NCBI RefSeq assembly: GCF_034353875.1
Contig: NZ_CP133784.1
Location: forward strand, 3,686,501-3,750,500
Reading direction: 5' to 3'
Length of the DNA stretch: 64,000 bases
Origin: Pseudomonas sp. MH9.2
GTDB taxonomy: Bacteria > Pseudomonadota > Gammaproteobacteria > Pseudomonadales > Pseudomonadaceae
In this document: piece after piece, positions 28,527-38,072 of the stretch
Layout: each line of letters begins with the position of its first letter
How positions within the stretch are numbered: position 1 is the stretch's first letter
Made by a program: the position numbers and the translations under genes
Notes under the pieces: generated by a model
The model's input: only the letters and a program-made list of their open reading frames with translations
The model's database searches: none
Told to the model about the DNA's origin: nothing

Positions 28527-31472
28527 ATGAGCCTCCCTTTGCTGGCCGATCTGCCAGCCATCCTGCAGCCGTTTGTCACGCGTGCGCATCAGTCGTGGGG
28601 CACCGCCGTGGCCTCCCTTTCCGACGATATCCTTGTCACGCTTGATACGTGGCCCGATGCGCGCCGCGCCGCTTTCGAACGCGTGTGCGCGGCCAGTGAC
28701 TTTGTCGCCGATCAGGTGTGTCGCGACCCGCAAATGCTCCTCGACCTTGCCGCGTCCGGCCAGTTGGAGCGCAGTTTTGCCGTGGGCGAGATGCGCGAGC
28801 AGCTTGACGCCGCCGTGCAACTCGCCAGCACCGAGGATGAGTTGGGCCGCCATCTGCGCCGCCAGCGCACCCGACATCAGGTGCGCATCGTCTGGCGTGA
28901 TCTGACCCGTCAGGCCGATCTGGTTGAAACCTGCCGCGACCTGTCGGACATGGCCGACGCCTGCATCGATCTGGCCTATCAATGGCTGTATCAGCGCCAT
29001 TGTCAGCAGTTCGGTGTGCCGACCGGGCGTCGCAGCGGTGAGCCGCAGCAGATGGTCATCCTTGGGATGGGCAAACTGGGGGCGGTCGAACTCAACTTGT
29101 CGTCGGACATCGATCTGATCTTCGGTTACCCCGAAGGTGGCGAAACCCAAGGGGTCAAGCGCCCTCTGGACAATCAGGAATTCTTCATTCGCCTGGGGCA
29201 ACGGCTGATCAAGGCGCTGGACCCGATCACCGTCGATGGTTTCGTGTTCCGCGTGGATATGCGCTTGCGGCCTTATGGCTCGTCTGGTGCGCTGGTGCTC
29301 AGTTTTAACGCGCTGGAGCAGTATTACCAGGATCAGGGTCGTGACTGGGAACGCTACGCGATGATCAAGGCGCGGGTGGTGGGCGGCGATCAAGTCGCTG
29401 GCGCGCAGTTGCTCGACATGCTGCGGCCGTTCGTCTACCGGCGTTATCTGGACTTCTCTGCGATTGAAGCGCTGCGCACCATGAAGCAGCTGATTCAGCA
29501 GGAAGTCCGGCGCAAAGGCATGGCCGAGAACATAAAGCTTGGCGCAGGCGGAATTCGCGAAGTGGAGTTCATCGCCCAGGCGTTCCAGTTGATTCACGGC
29601 GGTCGAGACCTGAGCCTACAACAACGCCCACTGCTTAAAGTGCTGAACACCCTGGAAGGTCAGGGGTATCTGCCGCCTGCGGTGATTAGTGAGCTGCGCG
29701 ATGCCTATGAGTTTTTGCGATACACCGAGCACGCGATCCAGGCCATCGCCGATCGCCAGACCCAGATGCTCCCGGACAGCCCGGAAGATCAGGCGCGCAT
29801 CGCCTTCATGCTGGGCTTTGCCGACTGGACGAGTTTCCACGAACGGTTGATGCACTGGCGTGGTCGCGTGGATTGGCATTTCCGCCAAGTGATCGCTGAT
29901 CCCGATGAAGAGCAGGGTGAAGAAAGCCAAATGGTGGTCGGCGGTGAATGGTTGCCGCTGTGGGAAGAATCCCAGGACGAAGACGCCGCCTGCCGCCAGT
30001 TGCAGGAAGGCGGATTTACCGATGCCGCCAAGGCGCTGAGACAATTGTCAGGCCTGCGCGGCAGTCCGCAACTACGCTCCATGCAGCGCCTGAGTCGCGA
30101 ACGTCTGGACGCCTTTATTCCACGGCTGATGGCGCAGACGGTGGAGCATGAAAATCCCGACTTGGTATTGGAACGCGTGTTACCACTGGTCGAAGCGGTC
30201 GCTCGACGCTCCGCCTATCTGGTGCTCCTCACGGAAAACCCCAATGCCCTGCGTCGTTTACTGACGCTGTGTGCGGCCAGCCCGTGGATCGCCGAGCAAA
30301 TCGCACGCTTCCCGCTGTTGCTCGATGAATTGCTCAACGAAGGCCGTCTGTTCAGCCCGCCGTTGGCCCCGGAACTGGCAGCGGAACTGCGCGAGCGGTT
30401 GACCCGGATTCCCGAAGATGACCTCGAACAACAGATGGAGGCCCTGCGACACTTCAAGCTGGCCCACCGGCTGCGTGTGGCGGCCTCGGAAATAACCGGC
30501 AGCTTGCCCCTGATGAAAGTCAGCGATTACCTGACCTGGCTGGCTGAAGCGATTCTGGAGCAGGTGTTGGCCTTGGCCTGGCGCCACACGGTCGCCAGGC
30601 ACGGCACGCCGTCGCGCCCGGATGGCACCCTGTGCGATCCCGGTTTCATCATTGTCGGGTACGGCAAAGTCGGGGGGATCGAGCTCGGTCACGGTTCGGA
30701 CCTGGACTTGGTGTTCATTCATGACGGCGATCCGCAGGCTGAAACCGACGGTGCCAAGCCTATAGATGGCGCGCAGTTTTTCACCCGACTGGGCCAGCGG
30801 ATCATCCATTTGCTGACCACCCAGACCAACTCCGGTCAGTTGTACGAGGTCGATATGCGCCTGCGTCCGTCTGGCGCGTCGGGGCTGCTGGTCAGTTCAT
30901 TGGGCGCCTTCAGCCGCTATCAGGAAAACGAAGCCTGGACCTGGGAGCATCAGGCGCTGGTGCGTGCGCGGGTGTTGGTGGGCAGCCAAGAGGTAGGTGC
31001 CGCTTTCGAAAAAGTACGGGCCTCGGTGCTGGGTCGCAAGCGTGATTTGCCTGCGCTGCGACTGGAAGTGAGCGAGATGCGCGCCAAGATGCGGGACAAT
31101 CTGGGCAGCAAGTCGACGGCCGCCGGAACGGCCGCGAATGCCTTCGAAGCCACGGCGCCGTTCGATCTCAAGCAGGACGCCGGTGGTATCGTCGATATCG
31201 AATTTATGGTGCAATACGCCGCCTTGGCGTGGTCCTGGGAGCATCCGGCACTGCTGCGTTATACCGATAACATCCGTATTCTGGAAGGTCTGGAACAGGC
31301 CGGGTTGGTTCCCGACACAGATGCCCACCTGTTACGCGAGGCTTATAAGGCCTATCGTGCAGCGGCTCACCGGCAGGCTTTGCAGAAAGAGGCCGGGGTG
31401 ATCGGCGGCGATCAATTTCACGCCCAACGGCGCGAAGTGCTACGGATCTGGTCTGAGTTAGGTTTGAGTTAA
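28527..31472 (+). CDS. glnE: Glutamine synthetase adenylyltransferase / adenylyl-removing enzyme
   Basis: 981 residues, AAAGGAT before ATG. It adds AMP to glutamine synthetase and removes it, under the control of PII. There are two nucleotidyltransferase domains. The N-terminal, removing one has 'LSSDIDLIFGYPEG' (about 192). The C-terminal, adenylylating one has 'GHGSDLDLVFIHDG' (about 725). Helical regulatory regions follow each. Length and motif spacing are typical. In P. aeruginosa the next gene is ilvE; here waaF follows after 156 bp. Confidence 0.96.
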   Translation: MSLPLLADLPAILQPFVTRAHQSWGTAVASLSDDILVTLDTWPDARRAAFERVCAASDFVADQVCRDPQMLLDLAASGQLERSFAVGEMREQLDAAVQLASTEDELGRHLRRQRTRHQVRIVWRDLTRQADLVETCRDLSDMADACIDLAYQWLYQRHCQQFGVPTGRRSGEPQQMVILGMGKLGAVELNLSSDIDLIFGYPEGGETQGVKRPLDNQEFFIRLGQRLIKALDPITVDGFVFRVDMRLRPYGSSGALVLSFNALEQYYQDQGRDWERYAMIKARVVGGDQVAGAQLLDMLRPFVYRRYLDFSAIEALRTMKQLIQQEVRRKGMAENIKLGAGGIREVEFIAQAFQLIHGGRDLSLQQRPLLKVLNTLEGQGYLPPAVISELRDAYEFLRYTEHAIQAIADRQTQMLPDSPEDQARIAFMLGFADWTSFHERLMHWRGRVDWHFRQVIADPDEEQGEESQMVVGGEWLPLWEESQDEDAACRQLQEGGFTDAAKALRQLSGLRGSPQLRSMQRLSRERLDAFIPRLMAQTVEHENPDLVLERVLPLVEAVARRSAYLVLLTENPNALRRLLTLCAASPWIAEQIARFPLLLDELLNEGRLFSPPLAPELAAELRERLTRIPEDDLEQQMEALRHFKLAHRLRVAASEITGSLPLMKVSDYLTWLAEAILEQVLALAWRHTVARHGTPSRPDGTLCDPGFIIVGYGKVGGIELGHGSDLDLVFIHDGDPQAETDGAKPIDGAQFFTRLGQRIIHLLTTQTNSGQLYEVDMRLRPSGASGLLVSSLGAFSRYQENEAWTWEHQALVRARVLVGSQEVGAAFEKVRASVLGRKRDLPALRLEVSEMRAKMRDNLGSKSTAAGTAANAFEATAPFDLKQDAGGIVDIEFMVQYAALAWSWEHPALLRYTDNIRILEGLEQAGLVPDTDAHLLREAYKAYRAAAHRQALQKEAGVIGGDQFHAQRREVLRIWSELGLS

Positions 31473-31510
31473 GGGTGTGAATCAATGGCATCCGGCGAGC
31501 GCTCGCGGCC

Positions 31511-31540
31511 TTAACCGTCGTGTTGCGCAGGATTTATAAC
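31511..31540 (+). promoter_or_regulatory. Candidate promoter of the LPS core operon
   Basis: TTAACC (31511–31516), an 18-bp spacer, then TATAAC (31535–31540), placed 88 bp before waaF. The -35 box is weak. A long inverted repeat follows it. Confidence 0.3.
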
Positions 31541-31547
31541 GCTATGA

Positions 31548-31600
31548 CAGGGAGGCGTCAGGTTGTGTGGCAAGGTCGCGCAATTTGATAAGCCTCCCTG
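31548..31600. repeat. Inverted repeat in the glnE–waaF gap
   Basis: Perfect 9-bp arms CAGGGAGGC (31548–31556) and GCCTCCCTG (31592–31600) with a 35-nt loop, in the leader of waaF. It may form an RNA structure or mark the joint left by a rearrangement. Confidence 0.4.
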
Positions 31601-31628
31601 CTCGTTTCTGGTGGTTTTTGGATTAAGC

Positions 31629-32663
31629 ATGAGAATTCTAATCGTTGGGCCAAGCTGGGTCGGTGACATGGTGATGGCGCAAACGCTGTTCCAGTGCCTG
31701 AAACAGCGTCATCCCGAGTGCGAAATCGATGTGTTGGCCCCTGAGTGGAGCCGGCCGATTCTTGAGCGCATGCCCGAAGTTCGCAAGGCCTTGAGCTTTC
31801 CGCTCGGCCACGGCGCGCTCGAACTGGCAACCCGCCGCAGGATAGGCAAGTCGCTGGCTGGCCAGTATGACCAGGCGATTCTGTTACCCAACTCGCTGAA
31901 GTCGGCGCTGGTGCCGTTTTTTGCGGGCATTCCGAAACGCACCGGCTGGCGTGGCGAGTTCCGTTACGGCCTGCTCAACGATGTGCGCACCTTGGACAAG
32001 CAGCGTTACCCGCTGATGATCGAACGTTTCATGGCATTGGCCTATGACGCGGGCGTCGAGCTGCCTCAGCCGTATCCACGGCCGAGCCTGCGAATCGATG
32101 CCGCCACCCGCGATGCCGCGCTGAGCAAGTTCGGTTTGACCCTTGATCGCCCGGTGCTGGCGCTGTGTCCTGGCGCCGAGTTCGGCGAGTCCAAGCGCTG
32201 GCCCGCTGAACATTACGCCAAGGTCGCTGAAACCCGAATTCGCCAAGGCTGGCAGGTCTGGTTGTTTGGTTCGAAAAATGATCATGCGGTGGGCGAGAGC
32301 ATTCGTGATCGATTGATCCCCGGCTTGCGCGAAGAGGCCGTCAACCTCAGCGGCGACACGTCGCTGGCCGAAGCGATTGACCTGATGTCCTGCGCTGACG
32401 CAGTGGTGTCCAATGACTCGGGCTTGATGCACGTCGCCGCGGCGCTCAATCGCCCGCTGGTGGCGGTGTACGGCTCGACGTCTCCGGGCTTCACCCCACC
32501 GTTGGCCGACAAGGTCGAAATCGTCCGGTTGGGCATCGAATGCAGCCCGTGTTTCGACCGTACCTGTCGCTTTGGTCATTACAACTGCATGCGTCAGCTG
32601 GAGCCAACACCTGTGGTCGAGGCGCTGGAGCGTCTGGGCGGCACACCGGTCGAGGTTATCTGA
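31629..32663 (+). CDS. waaF: ADP-heptose:LPS heptosyltransferase II
   Basis: 344 residues. ATG 31629 gives MRILIVGPSWVGDMVMAQTL, the family start; the in-frame extension to 31563 is not credible. It adds the second heptose to the inner core (GT9). Visible features are the N-terminal nucleotide-sugar fold, 'CPGAEFGESKRWP' and 'SNDSGLMHVAAALNRP', the conserved C-terminal binding loop, and a Cys-rich 'ECSPCFDRTC' segment. It is the first gene of a tightly coupled run; waaC begins one base after its stop. Cytoplasmic or peripheral inner membrane. Confidence 0.96.
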   Translation: MRILIVGPSWVGDMVMAQTLFQCLKQRHPECEIDVLAPEWSRPILERMPEVRKALSFPLGHGALELATRRRIGKSLAGQYDQAILLPNSLKSALVPFFAGIPKRTGWRGEFRYGLLNDVRTLDKQRYPLMIERFMALAYDAGVELPQPYPRPSLRIDAATRDAALSKFGLTLDRPVLALCPGAEFGESKRWPAEHYAKVAETRIRQGWQVWLFGSKNDHAVGESIRDRLIPGLREEAVNLSGDTSLAEAIDLMSCADAVVSNDSGLMHVAAALNRPLVAVYGSTSPGFTPPLADKVEIVRLGIECSPCFDRTCRFGHYNCMRQLEPTPVVEALERLGGTPVEVI

Positions 32664-32664
32664 G

Positions 32665-33726
32665 TTGCGGGTACTGTTGATCAAAACTTCTTCGCTGGGG
32701 GATGTGATTCACACGCTGCCAGCGTTGACCGATGCTGCGCGGGCGTTGCCTGGTATTCAATTCGACTGGGTGGTCGAAGAAGGCTTCGCCGAGATCCCGA
32801 CCTGGCATCCGGCGGTGGCCGGGGTGATCCCGGTGGCCATCCGGCGCTGGCGCAAGAACCTCTGGCAAACCCTCAAGAATGGCGAGTGGCGGCGCTTTAA
32901 GCAGCGCTTGAGCGAGACTGACTACGACTTGGTCATTGATGCTCAAGGGCTGCTGAAAAGTGCGTTGCTGACGCGTTACGTCAACGCGCCGGTGGTGGGC
33001 CTTGATCGGCAATCGGCGCGTGAGCCGTTGGCCAGTCGTTTTTATGACCGACCGTATCCAGTGGCGCGCGGGCAACATGCGGTGGAGCGCTTACGCCAGT
33101 TGTTCGCTCAAGCGCTGGGCTATCAAGTGCCTGACGGTCTGGGCGATTACGGTCTGGATCGCACGCGTCTGCTGGACGCGCCCGACAGTGAGCCTTTTGT
33201 CCTGTTTCTGCACGGCACCACGTGGACGACCAAACACTGGCCGGAGCTCTATTGGCGGCAATTGGCTGAGTTGATGGGCGCACGCGGTCTTCAGGTGCGC
33301 CTGCCGTGGGGTAACCCGGCCGAGCTGGCACGTGCCGAGCGCATTGCCGACGGCCTGGATAATGCGGTGGTGCTGCCCAAGCTGAATTTGGCGGGTGTTG
33401 CCAAAGTATTGGCTGGCGCTCAAGCGTGTGTCGCGGTGGACACCGGTCTCGGTCATTTGGCTGCCGCGCTGGACGTGCCAACTCTGTCGCTGTTCGGCCC
33501 GACCAACCCTGGCCTGACGGGTGCATATGGCAAGTCGCAAGTGCACATTGCCAGCGACTTTCCATGTGCCCCGTGCCTGCAAAAGAAATGCACCTATCGC
33601 CCGACGGCTGAAGATCAGCGTCGGTTCGATCTAAAACGCGAGTGGCCATTGTGCTTCACTCGCTTGAATCCCGAGCGAGTAGCGAGCCAATTGGGCGCGC
33701 TGTTGCTGGCAAAGGAACCAAGCTGA
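32665..33726 (+). CDS. waaC: LPS heptosyltransferase I
   Basis: 353 residues. The start is TTG 32665 (MRVLLIKTSSLGDVIHTLPAL), with GAGG nine bases upstream inside waaF; no ATG fits the family start. It adds the first heptose to Kdo of lipid A (GT9). Motifs: SSLGDVIHTLP for the acceptor side and 'AVDTGLGHLAAALDVP' for the donor. The stop overlaps the waaG start (TGATG), indicating translational coupling. Confidence 0.95.
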   Translation: MRVLLIKTSSLGDVIHTLPALTDAARALPGIQFDWVVEEGFAEIPTWHPAVAGVIPVAIRRWRKNLWQTLKNGEWRRFKQRLSETDYDLVIDAQGLLKSALLTRYVNAPVVGLDRQSAREPLASRFYDRPYPVARGQHAVERLRQLFAQALGYQVPDGLGDYGLDRTRLLDAPDSEPFVLFLHGTTWTTKHWPELYWRQLAELMGARGLQVRLPWGNPAELARAERIADGLDNAVVLPKLNLAGVAKVLAGAQACVAVDTGLGHLAAALDVPTLSLFGPTNPGLTGAYGKSQVHIASDFPCAPCLQKKCTYRPTAEDQRRFDLKREWPLCFTRLNPERVASQLGALLLAKEPS

Positions 33727-34850
33727 TGCAACTGGCTTTTGTGCTTTATAAATATTTCCCGTTCGGCGGCCTGCAACGCGACTTCATGCGTATTGCCCTG
33801 GAATGCCAGCAGCGCGGGCATCAAATCCGCGTCTACACCTTGATTTGGGAAGGCGACGTGCCGCCCGGCTTTGAAGTGCTGGTGGCGCCGGTCAAGGCAA
33901 TGTTCAACCATCGCCGTAACGAAAAGCTCAGCGCGTGGATGGAAGCGGATCTGGCCAAGCGTCCGGTGGACCGTCTGATCGGCTTCAATAAAATGCCCGG
34001 TCTGGACGTGTACTACGCTGCTGATGGGTGCTTTGAAGACAAGGCGCAAAACCTGCGTAACGCGTTATACCGTCGCTGGGGACGCTATCGTCACTTCGCC
34101 GAGTATGAGCGAGCGGTGTTCGCCAAAGATGCGAAAACCGAAGTGTTGATGATTTCCGAAGTGCAGCAACCGTTGTTTATCAAGCACTACGACACGCCGC
34201 TGGAACGCTTCCACCTGTTACCGCCGGGCATTGCCCTGGATCGCCGTGCACCGGCCGATGCGCCGCAGATTCGCGCCGAGTTCCGGCGCGAGTTTGGCCT
34301 CGCGGACGACGACTTGCTGGTGGTGCAGATTGGCTCCGGGTTCAAGACCAAAGGTGTTGATCGCAGTCTGAAAGCGCTGGCCGGCTTGCCGTCAGCGCTG
34401 AAGAAGCGCACCCGGTTGTTTGTGATTGGCCAGGACGACCCCAAGGTATTCCAGCTGCAAAGCGCCACGCTGGGGCTGGGCGAACATGTGCAGTTCCTCA
34501 AGGGGCGTAGCGATATTCCGCGTTTTCTGCTGGGTGCTGACTTGTTGATTCACCCTGCCTACAACGAAAACACCGGCACGGTTCTGCTTGAAGCGCTGGT
34601 GGCTGGCTTACCGGTGCTGGTCAGTGCAGTGTGCGGTTATGCGCATTACATCGCCGAAGCCGATTGCGGCCGGGTGCTGGACGAGCCTTTCGAGCAGGCG
34701 CAACTCAACGACTACCTGGCAACCATGCTCAAGGATGACGCTGCACGCACGGCCTGGAGCCGTCATGGCCTGGCCTTCGCCGATACGGCGGACCTCTATA
34801 GCATGCCGCAGCATGCGGCCGATGTGATTCTGGCGGAGCACCACGGATGA
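33726..34850 (+). CDS. waaG: LPS core glycosyltransferase WaaG (GT4)
   Basis: 374 residues from ATG 33726, overlapping the waaC stop by one base. It starts MQLAFVLYKYFPFGGLQRDF. GT4 fold with 'PPGI' near the interdomain hinge, 'IGSGFKTKGVDRSLKAL' and the E-x7-E donor motif (ENTGTVLLEALVAGLPV). By homology it transfers the first outer-core sugar to heptose II (GalN in P. aeruginosa, Glc in enterics). It overlaps waaP by 4 bp. Confidence 0.95.
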   Translation: MQLAFVLYKYFPFGGLQRDFMRIALECQQRGHQIRVYTLIWEGDVPPGFEVLVAPVKAMFNHRRNEKLSAWMEADLAKRPVDRLIGFNKMPGLDVYYAADGCFEDKAQNLRNALYRRWGRYRHFAEYERAVFAKDAKTEVLMISEVQQPLFIKHYDTPLERFHLLPPGIALDRRAPADAPQIRAEFRREFGLADDDLLVVQIGSGFKTKGVDRSLKALAGLPSALKKRTRLFVIGQDDPKVFQLQSATLGLGEHVQFLKGRSDIPRFLLGADLLIHPAYNENTGTVLLEALVAGLPVLVSAVCGYAHYIAEADCGRVLDEPFEQAQLNDYLATMLKDDAARTAWSRHGLAFADTADLYSMPQHAADVILAEHHG

Positions 34851-35653
34851 AATTGATCCTTGCTGAGCCGTTCAAAAGCCTCTGGGATGGGCGCGATGCG
34901 TTCGCCGAAGTCGAGCGTTTGGACGGTCAGGTTTATCGCGAACTCGAAGGTCGGCGCACATTGCGCACTGAGGTCGAGGGGCGCGGGTATTTCGTCAAGA
35001 TTCACCGGGGTATCGGCTGGGGCGAAGTGGTCAAAAACCTGATGACCGCCAAATTGCCAGTACTGGGCGCCGGTCAGGAGTGGAAGGCGATCAATCGCCT
35101 GCATGAAATCGGTGTGCCCACCATGACCGCCGTTGCCTATGGCGAGCGCGGCAGCAATCCGGCCGCGCAGCACTCATTCATCGTCACCGAAGAATTGGCG
35201 CCGACCGTCAGCCTGGAAGATTTCAGCATCCATTGGCGTCAGCAACCGCCGCAGCCAAGGCTCAAGCGCGCATTGATCGCCGAGGTCGCGCGCATGACCG
35301 GCATGATGCACCGCGCCGGGGTCAATCATCGTGACTGCTACATCTGTCACTTTCTGTTGCATACCGACAAGCCGGTGACGGCCGATGACTTCAAACTGTC
35401 GTTGATCGACCTGCACCGCGCTCAGACACGCAAGACGATTAGCATGCGATGGCGTAACAAGGACTTGGCCGCGCTGTATTTTTCGGCGCTGGATATTGGC
35501 CTGACCCAGCGAGACAAATTGCGCTTCCTGCGCGGCTACTTCCAGCAGCCGTTGAGGCAGATCCTGGCAGAGGAAGCCGCGTTGCTCCGTTGGCTGGAAA
35601 GCAAGGCCAACAAGCTGTACGCACGCAAAGTACGCTACGGGGATGCGCTCTGA
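34847..35653 (+). CDS. waaP: LPS core heptose(I) kinase WaaP
   Basis: 268 residues, ATGA overlap with waaG. It phosphorylates heptose I of the inner core, needed for outer-membrane stability and essential in P. aeruginosa. Kinase-like features: 'GYFVKIHRGIGWGE' (ATP-binding Lys), 'HRAGVNHRDCYICHFLL' (catalytic HRD) and 'LSLIDLHRAQ' (metal-binding Asp). Length equals the P. aeruginosa protein. Confidence 0.95.
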   Translation: MKLILAEPFKSLWDGRDAFAEVERLDGQVYRELEGRRTLRTEVEGRGYFVKIHRGIGWGEVVKNLMTAKLPVLGAGQEWKAINRLHEIGVPTMTAVAYGERGSNPAAQHSFIVTEELAPTVSLEDFSIHWRQQPPQPRLKRALIAEVARMTGMMHRAGVNHRDCYICHFLLHTDKPVTADDFKLSLIDLHRAQTRKTISMRWRNKDLAALYFSALDIGLTQRDKLRFLRGYFQQPLRQILAEEAALLRWLESKANKLYARKVRYGDAL

Positions 35654-35726
35654 TGGGGGGGCTGTAAGTTGAGCCGGCTGGACAAAAAAGCATCTGCTTT
35701 ATACTCGGTTTTTTCGAGGCGCGCGG

Positions 35727-36479
35727 ATGAGTGACTTCATTGCGGCAACTGATCGGGGGTTGCTTGATCGCCATGGCCTGGCTGATTTCGATGCCTTGTG
35801 GGACATGCCACGAGACATCGTCGGCGAGCCTGGCACCCTGGGCTCCGGCTGGAGCCGCGTGGATAGCCTGGAGCTGGAAGCGTCCGGCTTTTACCTGAAG
35901 CGCCAGAGCAACTACCTGGTCCGAAGCGCGTATCGACCGTTAGGCGAGCCCTCGTTTGCTCGTGAATTTCGCATGATCAACCGCTACCAGTCATTGGGCA
36001 TTCCCTCGTTGTATGCGGTGTTCTACGGCGAGCGCAAAGTAAAAGGCGAGCGTCGGGCGATTCTGATGACGCGGGCGCTGGACGGTTGGGTCGATCTGGA
36101 CGCTCTGTTGCAGCAGTGGTCGACGCTCAATCCCCACCAGCATCTGGCGATCCTTCGGTCCTGTGGGCAGTTGGCGCGCACACTGCATTCTGCCGGGCAG
36201 GTTCACGGCTGCTTCTGCCCCAGGCATGTCTTCCTGCGTTCGCGATCTGATGCGTATCAGGCGCAGTTAATAGGTCTGGAGAAAACGCGGCCCGCACTGT
36301 TCGGTTGGCGTGACCGTATCAGAGACCTTGAGTCGTTGCTGCGCCAAGCGCCGATATGGAATGAAACCGAGGTGCGTGACTTTTTGGCAACGTACCTGCA
36401 AGCGCCAGTCACCAGTACGGTGGTCAATACGTGGTGGCGACGACTGGTCAAACGCCGCAGTCATAAAGAGGTTCTCTGA
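35727..36479 (+). CDS. InaA-family LPS core kinase-like protein (WapP/WapQ type)
   Basis: 250 residues, 73 bp after waaP. Kinase-like, related to P. aeruginosa PA5007/PA5008. 'GFYLKRQSNYLVRS' supplies the ATP-site Lys. The catalytic loop reads 'QVHGCFCPRHVFLR', with HGC in place of HRD, so the usual catalytic Asp is missing; the metal site is also weak. The protein may be a pseudokinase or use a different residue. It overlaps the next gene by one base, so it belongs to the operon. Only one such gene stands between waaP and the PA5006-type gene, where P. aeruginosa has two. Confidence 0.8.
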   Translation: MSDFIAATDRGLLDRHGLADFDALWDMPRDIVGEPGTLGSGWSRVDSLELEASGFYLKRQSNYLVRSAYRPLGEPSFAREFRMINRYQSLGIPSLYAVFYGERKVKGERRAILMTRALDGWVDLDALLQQWSTLNPHQHLAILRSCGQLARTLHSAGQVHGCFCPRHVFLRSRSDAYQAQLIGLEKTRPALFGWRDRIRDLESLLRQAPIWNETEVRDFLATYLQAPVTSTVVNTWWRRLVKRRSHKEVL

Positions 36480-37921
36480 TGCGTTTGTCTGAACTCAAAT
36501 CCGCTGGGCGTACGCCTGCGCTGCCGATAAACCTGGCACTGTCTGATGCTGCAGGCCCGGCCGAGTTGCAACTGTTGACCTTGCTGCGGGTGTTGCCGGG
36601 GCAACGCTATGTCGGCGCCGGTATCTGGCGTGGACGTGTGGTATTGGCAAAGTTGTTGGTCGGACCCAAAGCCGCGCGACATTTTCAGCGCGAGCTGGCG
36701 GGCGCTCGACTGCTTGCCGAGCAAGGCATGACCACACCGTTGCTGCTGGCCGATGGCTTGCAAAATGGCGAGGGTGGTTGGTTATTGTTCGAGTATCTGG
36801 AGCACGCACATAGCCTCGGTGAAGCCTGGGCTGAAGTTGAAAGCTTGCCAGTCTTGGCTCAAGAGCAGCACGCGGTGCTGGGTGATGCGCTTTCAGCCAT
36901 CGCCCGCCTGCACAGCAAAGGGCTTTGGCAGGAAGACCTGCACCTGGACAACCTGCTGCGTCACAACGGTCAGTTGTATTTGATTGACGGTGCCGGGATT
37001 TGCGCAGAACAGGCTGGCAAGCCGTTGTCGCGAACACGGGTTCTGGAAAATCTCGGGGTATTTTTCGCCCAGTTGCCCAAGACCCTCGAGCCATTTACTG
37101 AAGAATTGCTGGTGCATTACCTGTTGAGCAACGGCGAACATGGTTTGCCAATGGAGGCGCTGCAAAAACAGATCGATAAGGTTCGCGTTTGGCGCCTGAA
37201 GGACTTCCTCAGCAAGGTCGGCCGCGATTGCAGTCTGTTCAGCGTCAAAGACAGCGCCTTTGGCCTGCGCGCAATTCGGCGCGAAGAAGAGGCCGCGATG
37301 ACGCCGGTACTGGCCCAGGCCGACCAGTTGCTTGATCACGGTCATCTTTACAAGACTGGTGGCGCGGCCAGCGTCGGGCGTGTGGATGTGGCGGGTCGAT
37401 CACTGGTGATCAAACGCTACAACATCAAGAGTTTTGCTCATTGGCTCAAGCGTTTCTGGCGTCCGAGTCGCGCTTGGCACTCCTGGCGTGAAGGCAATCG
37501 GCTGGCGTTCCTCGGTATCGCGACGCCCAAACCACTGGCGTTGCTGGAGCAGCGATTCTTCTGGCTGCGGCGCAAGGCTTACCTGGTGACCGAGTTCTTG
37601 CCGGGGCCGGACATCATTGAGCGGTTCGCGCCTTATGTAGCGACAGGCAATGCGCCGGAAGTTGAGTTGCAGGCGCTGGATCAGTTGTTCGGCCAGTTGT
37701 TGCGCGAACGCATCAGCCATGGCGATCTGAAAGGGCACAACGTGTTCTGGCATCAGGATCGCTGGACGCTGATCGACCTTGATGCGATGTGCCAGCACAC
37801 TTCAGCTGCATCCTTCGCCAAGGCGTTCGAGCGAGACCGTGCACGGTTTATGCGTAACTGGCCTGCCGACAGTGTGCTGCGTCAGTCACTGGAACAGCGC
37901 TTGCCCAAAATCGCCGAATAA
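36479..37921 (+). CDS. Tandem kinase-domain protein of the LPS core cluster (PA5006 type)
   Basis: 480 residues with two kinase-like halves. The first (about 40–220) has 'QEDLHLDNLLRHNG' and 'YLIDGAG'. The second (about 290–460) has 'VIKRYNIKS' for the Lys, 'ISHGDLKGHNVFW' for the catalytic loop and 'TLIDLDAM' for the metal Asp. The second half looks active, the first possibly so. By position it is predicted to phosphorylate core heptose or assist in it; substrate unproven. It ends the waaF–kinase run; a 249-bp gap follows. Confidence 0.85.
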   Translation: MRLSELKSAGRTPALPINLALSDAAGPAELQLLTLLRVLPGQRYVGAGIWRGRVVLAKLLVGPKAARHFQRELAGARLLAEQGMTTPLLLADGLQNGEGGWLLFEYLEHAHSLGEAWAEVESLPVLAQEQHAVLGDALSAIARLHSKGLWQEDLHLDNLLRHNGQLYLIDGAGICAEQAGKPLSRTRVLENLGVFFAQLPKTLEPFTEELLVHYLLSNGEHGLPMEALQKQIDKVRVWRLKDFLSKVGRDCSLFSVKDSAFGLRAIRREEEAAMTPVLAQADQLLDHGHLYKTGGAASVGRVDVAGRSLVIKRYNIKSFAHWLKRFWRPSRAWHSWREGNRLAFLGIATPKPLALLEQRFFWLRRKAYLVTEFLPGPDIIERFAPYVATGNAPEVELQALDQLFGQLLRERISHGDLKGHNVFWHQDRWTLIDLDAMCQHTSAASFAKAFERDRARFMRNWPADSVLRQSLEQRLPKIAE

Positions 37922-38072
37922 GTGCGTGCCTCTTTTGTTCGCCGGGGCTTGAGCCGCAACGTAGTCTGCGCGGGTCAGGTGTCTGGCGGCCCCTTCTGCC
38001 CGCGCTGACAGGTCCATGATCATCCTTGACCGTGTGCTGTGAGCCACCCGACCACACGTAGCCTCATTGCGC

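Noticed and set aside
28440..29597. 385-codon minus-strand ORF at the start of glnE
   Set aside because: Lies over the certain glnE N-terminal domain; no ribosome site and no recognisable protein.
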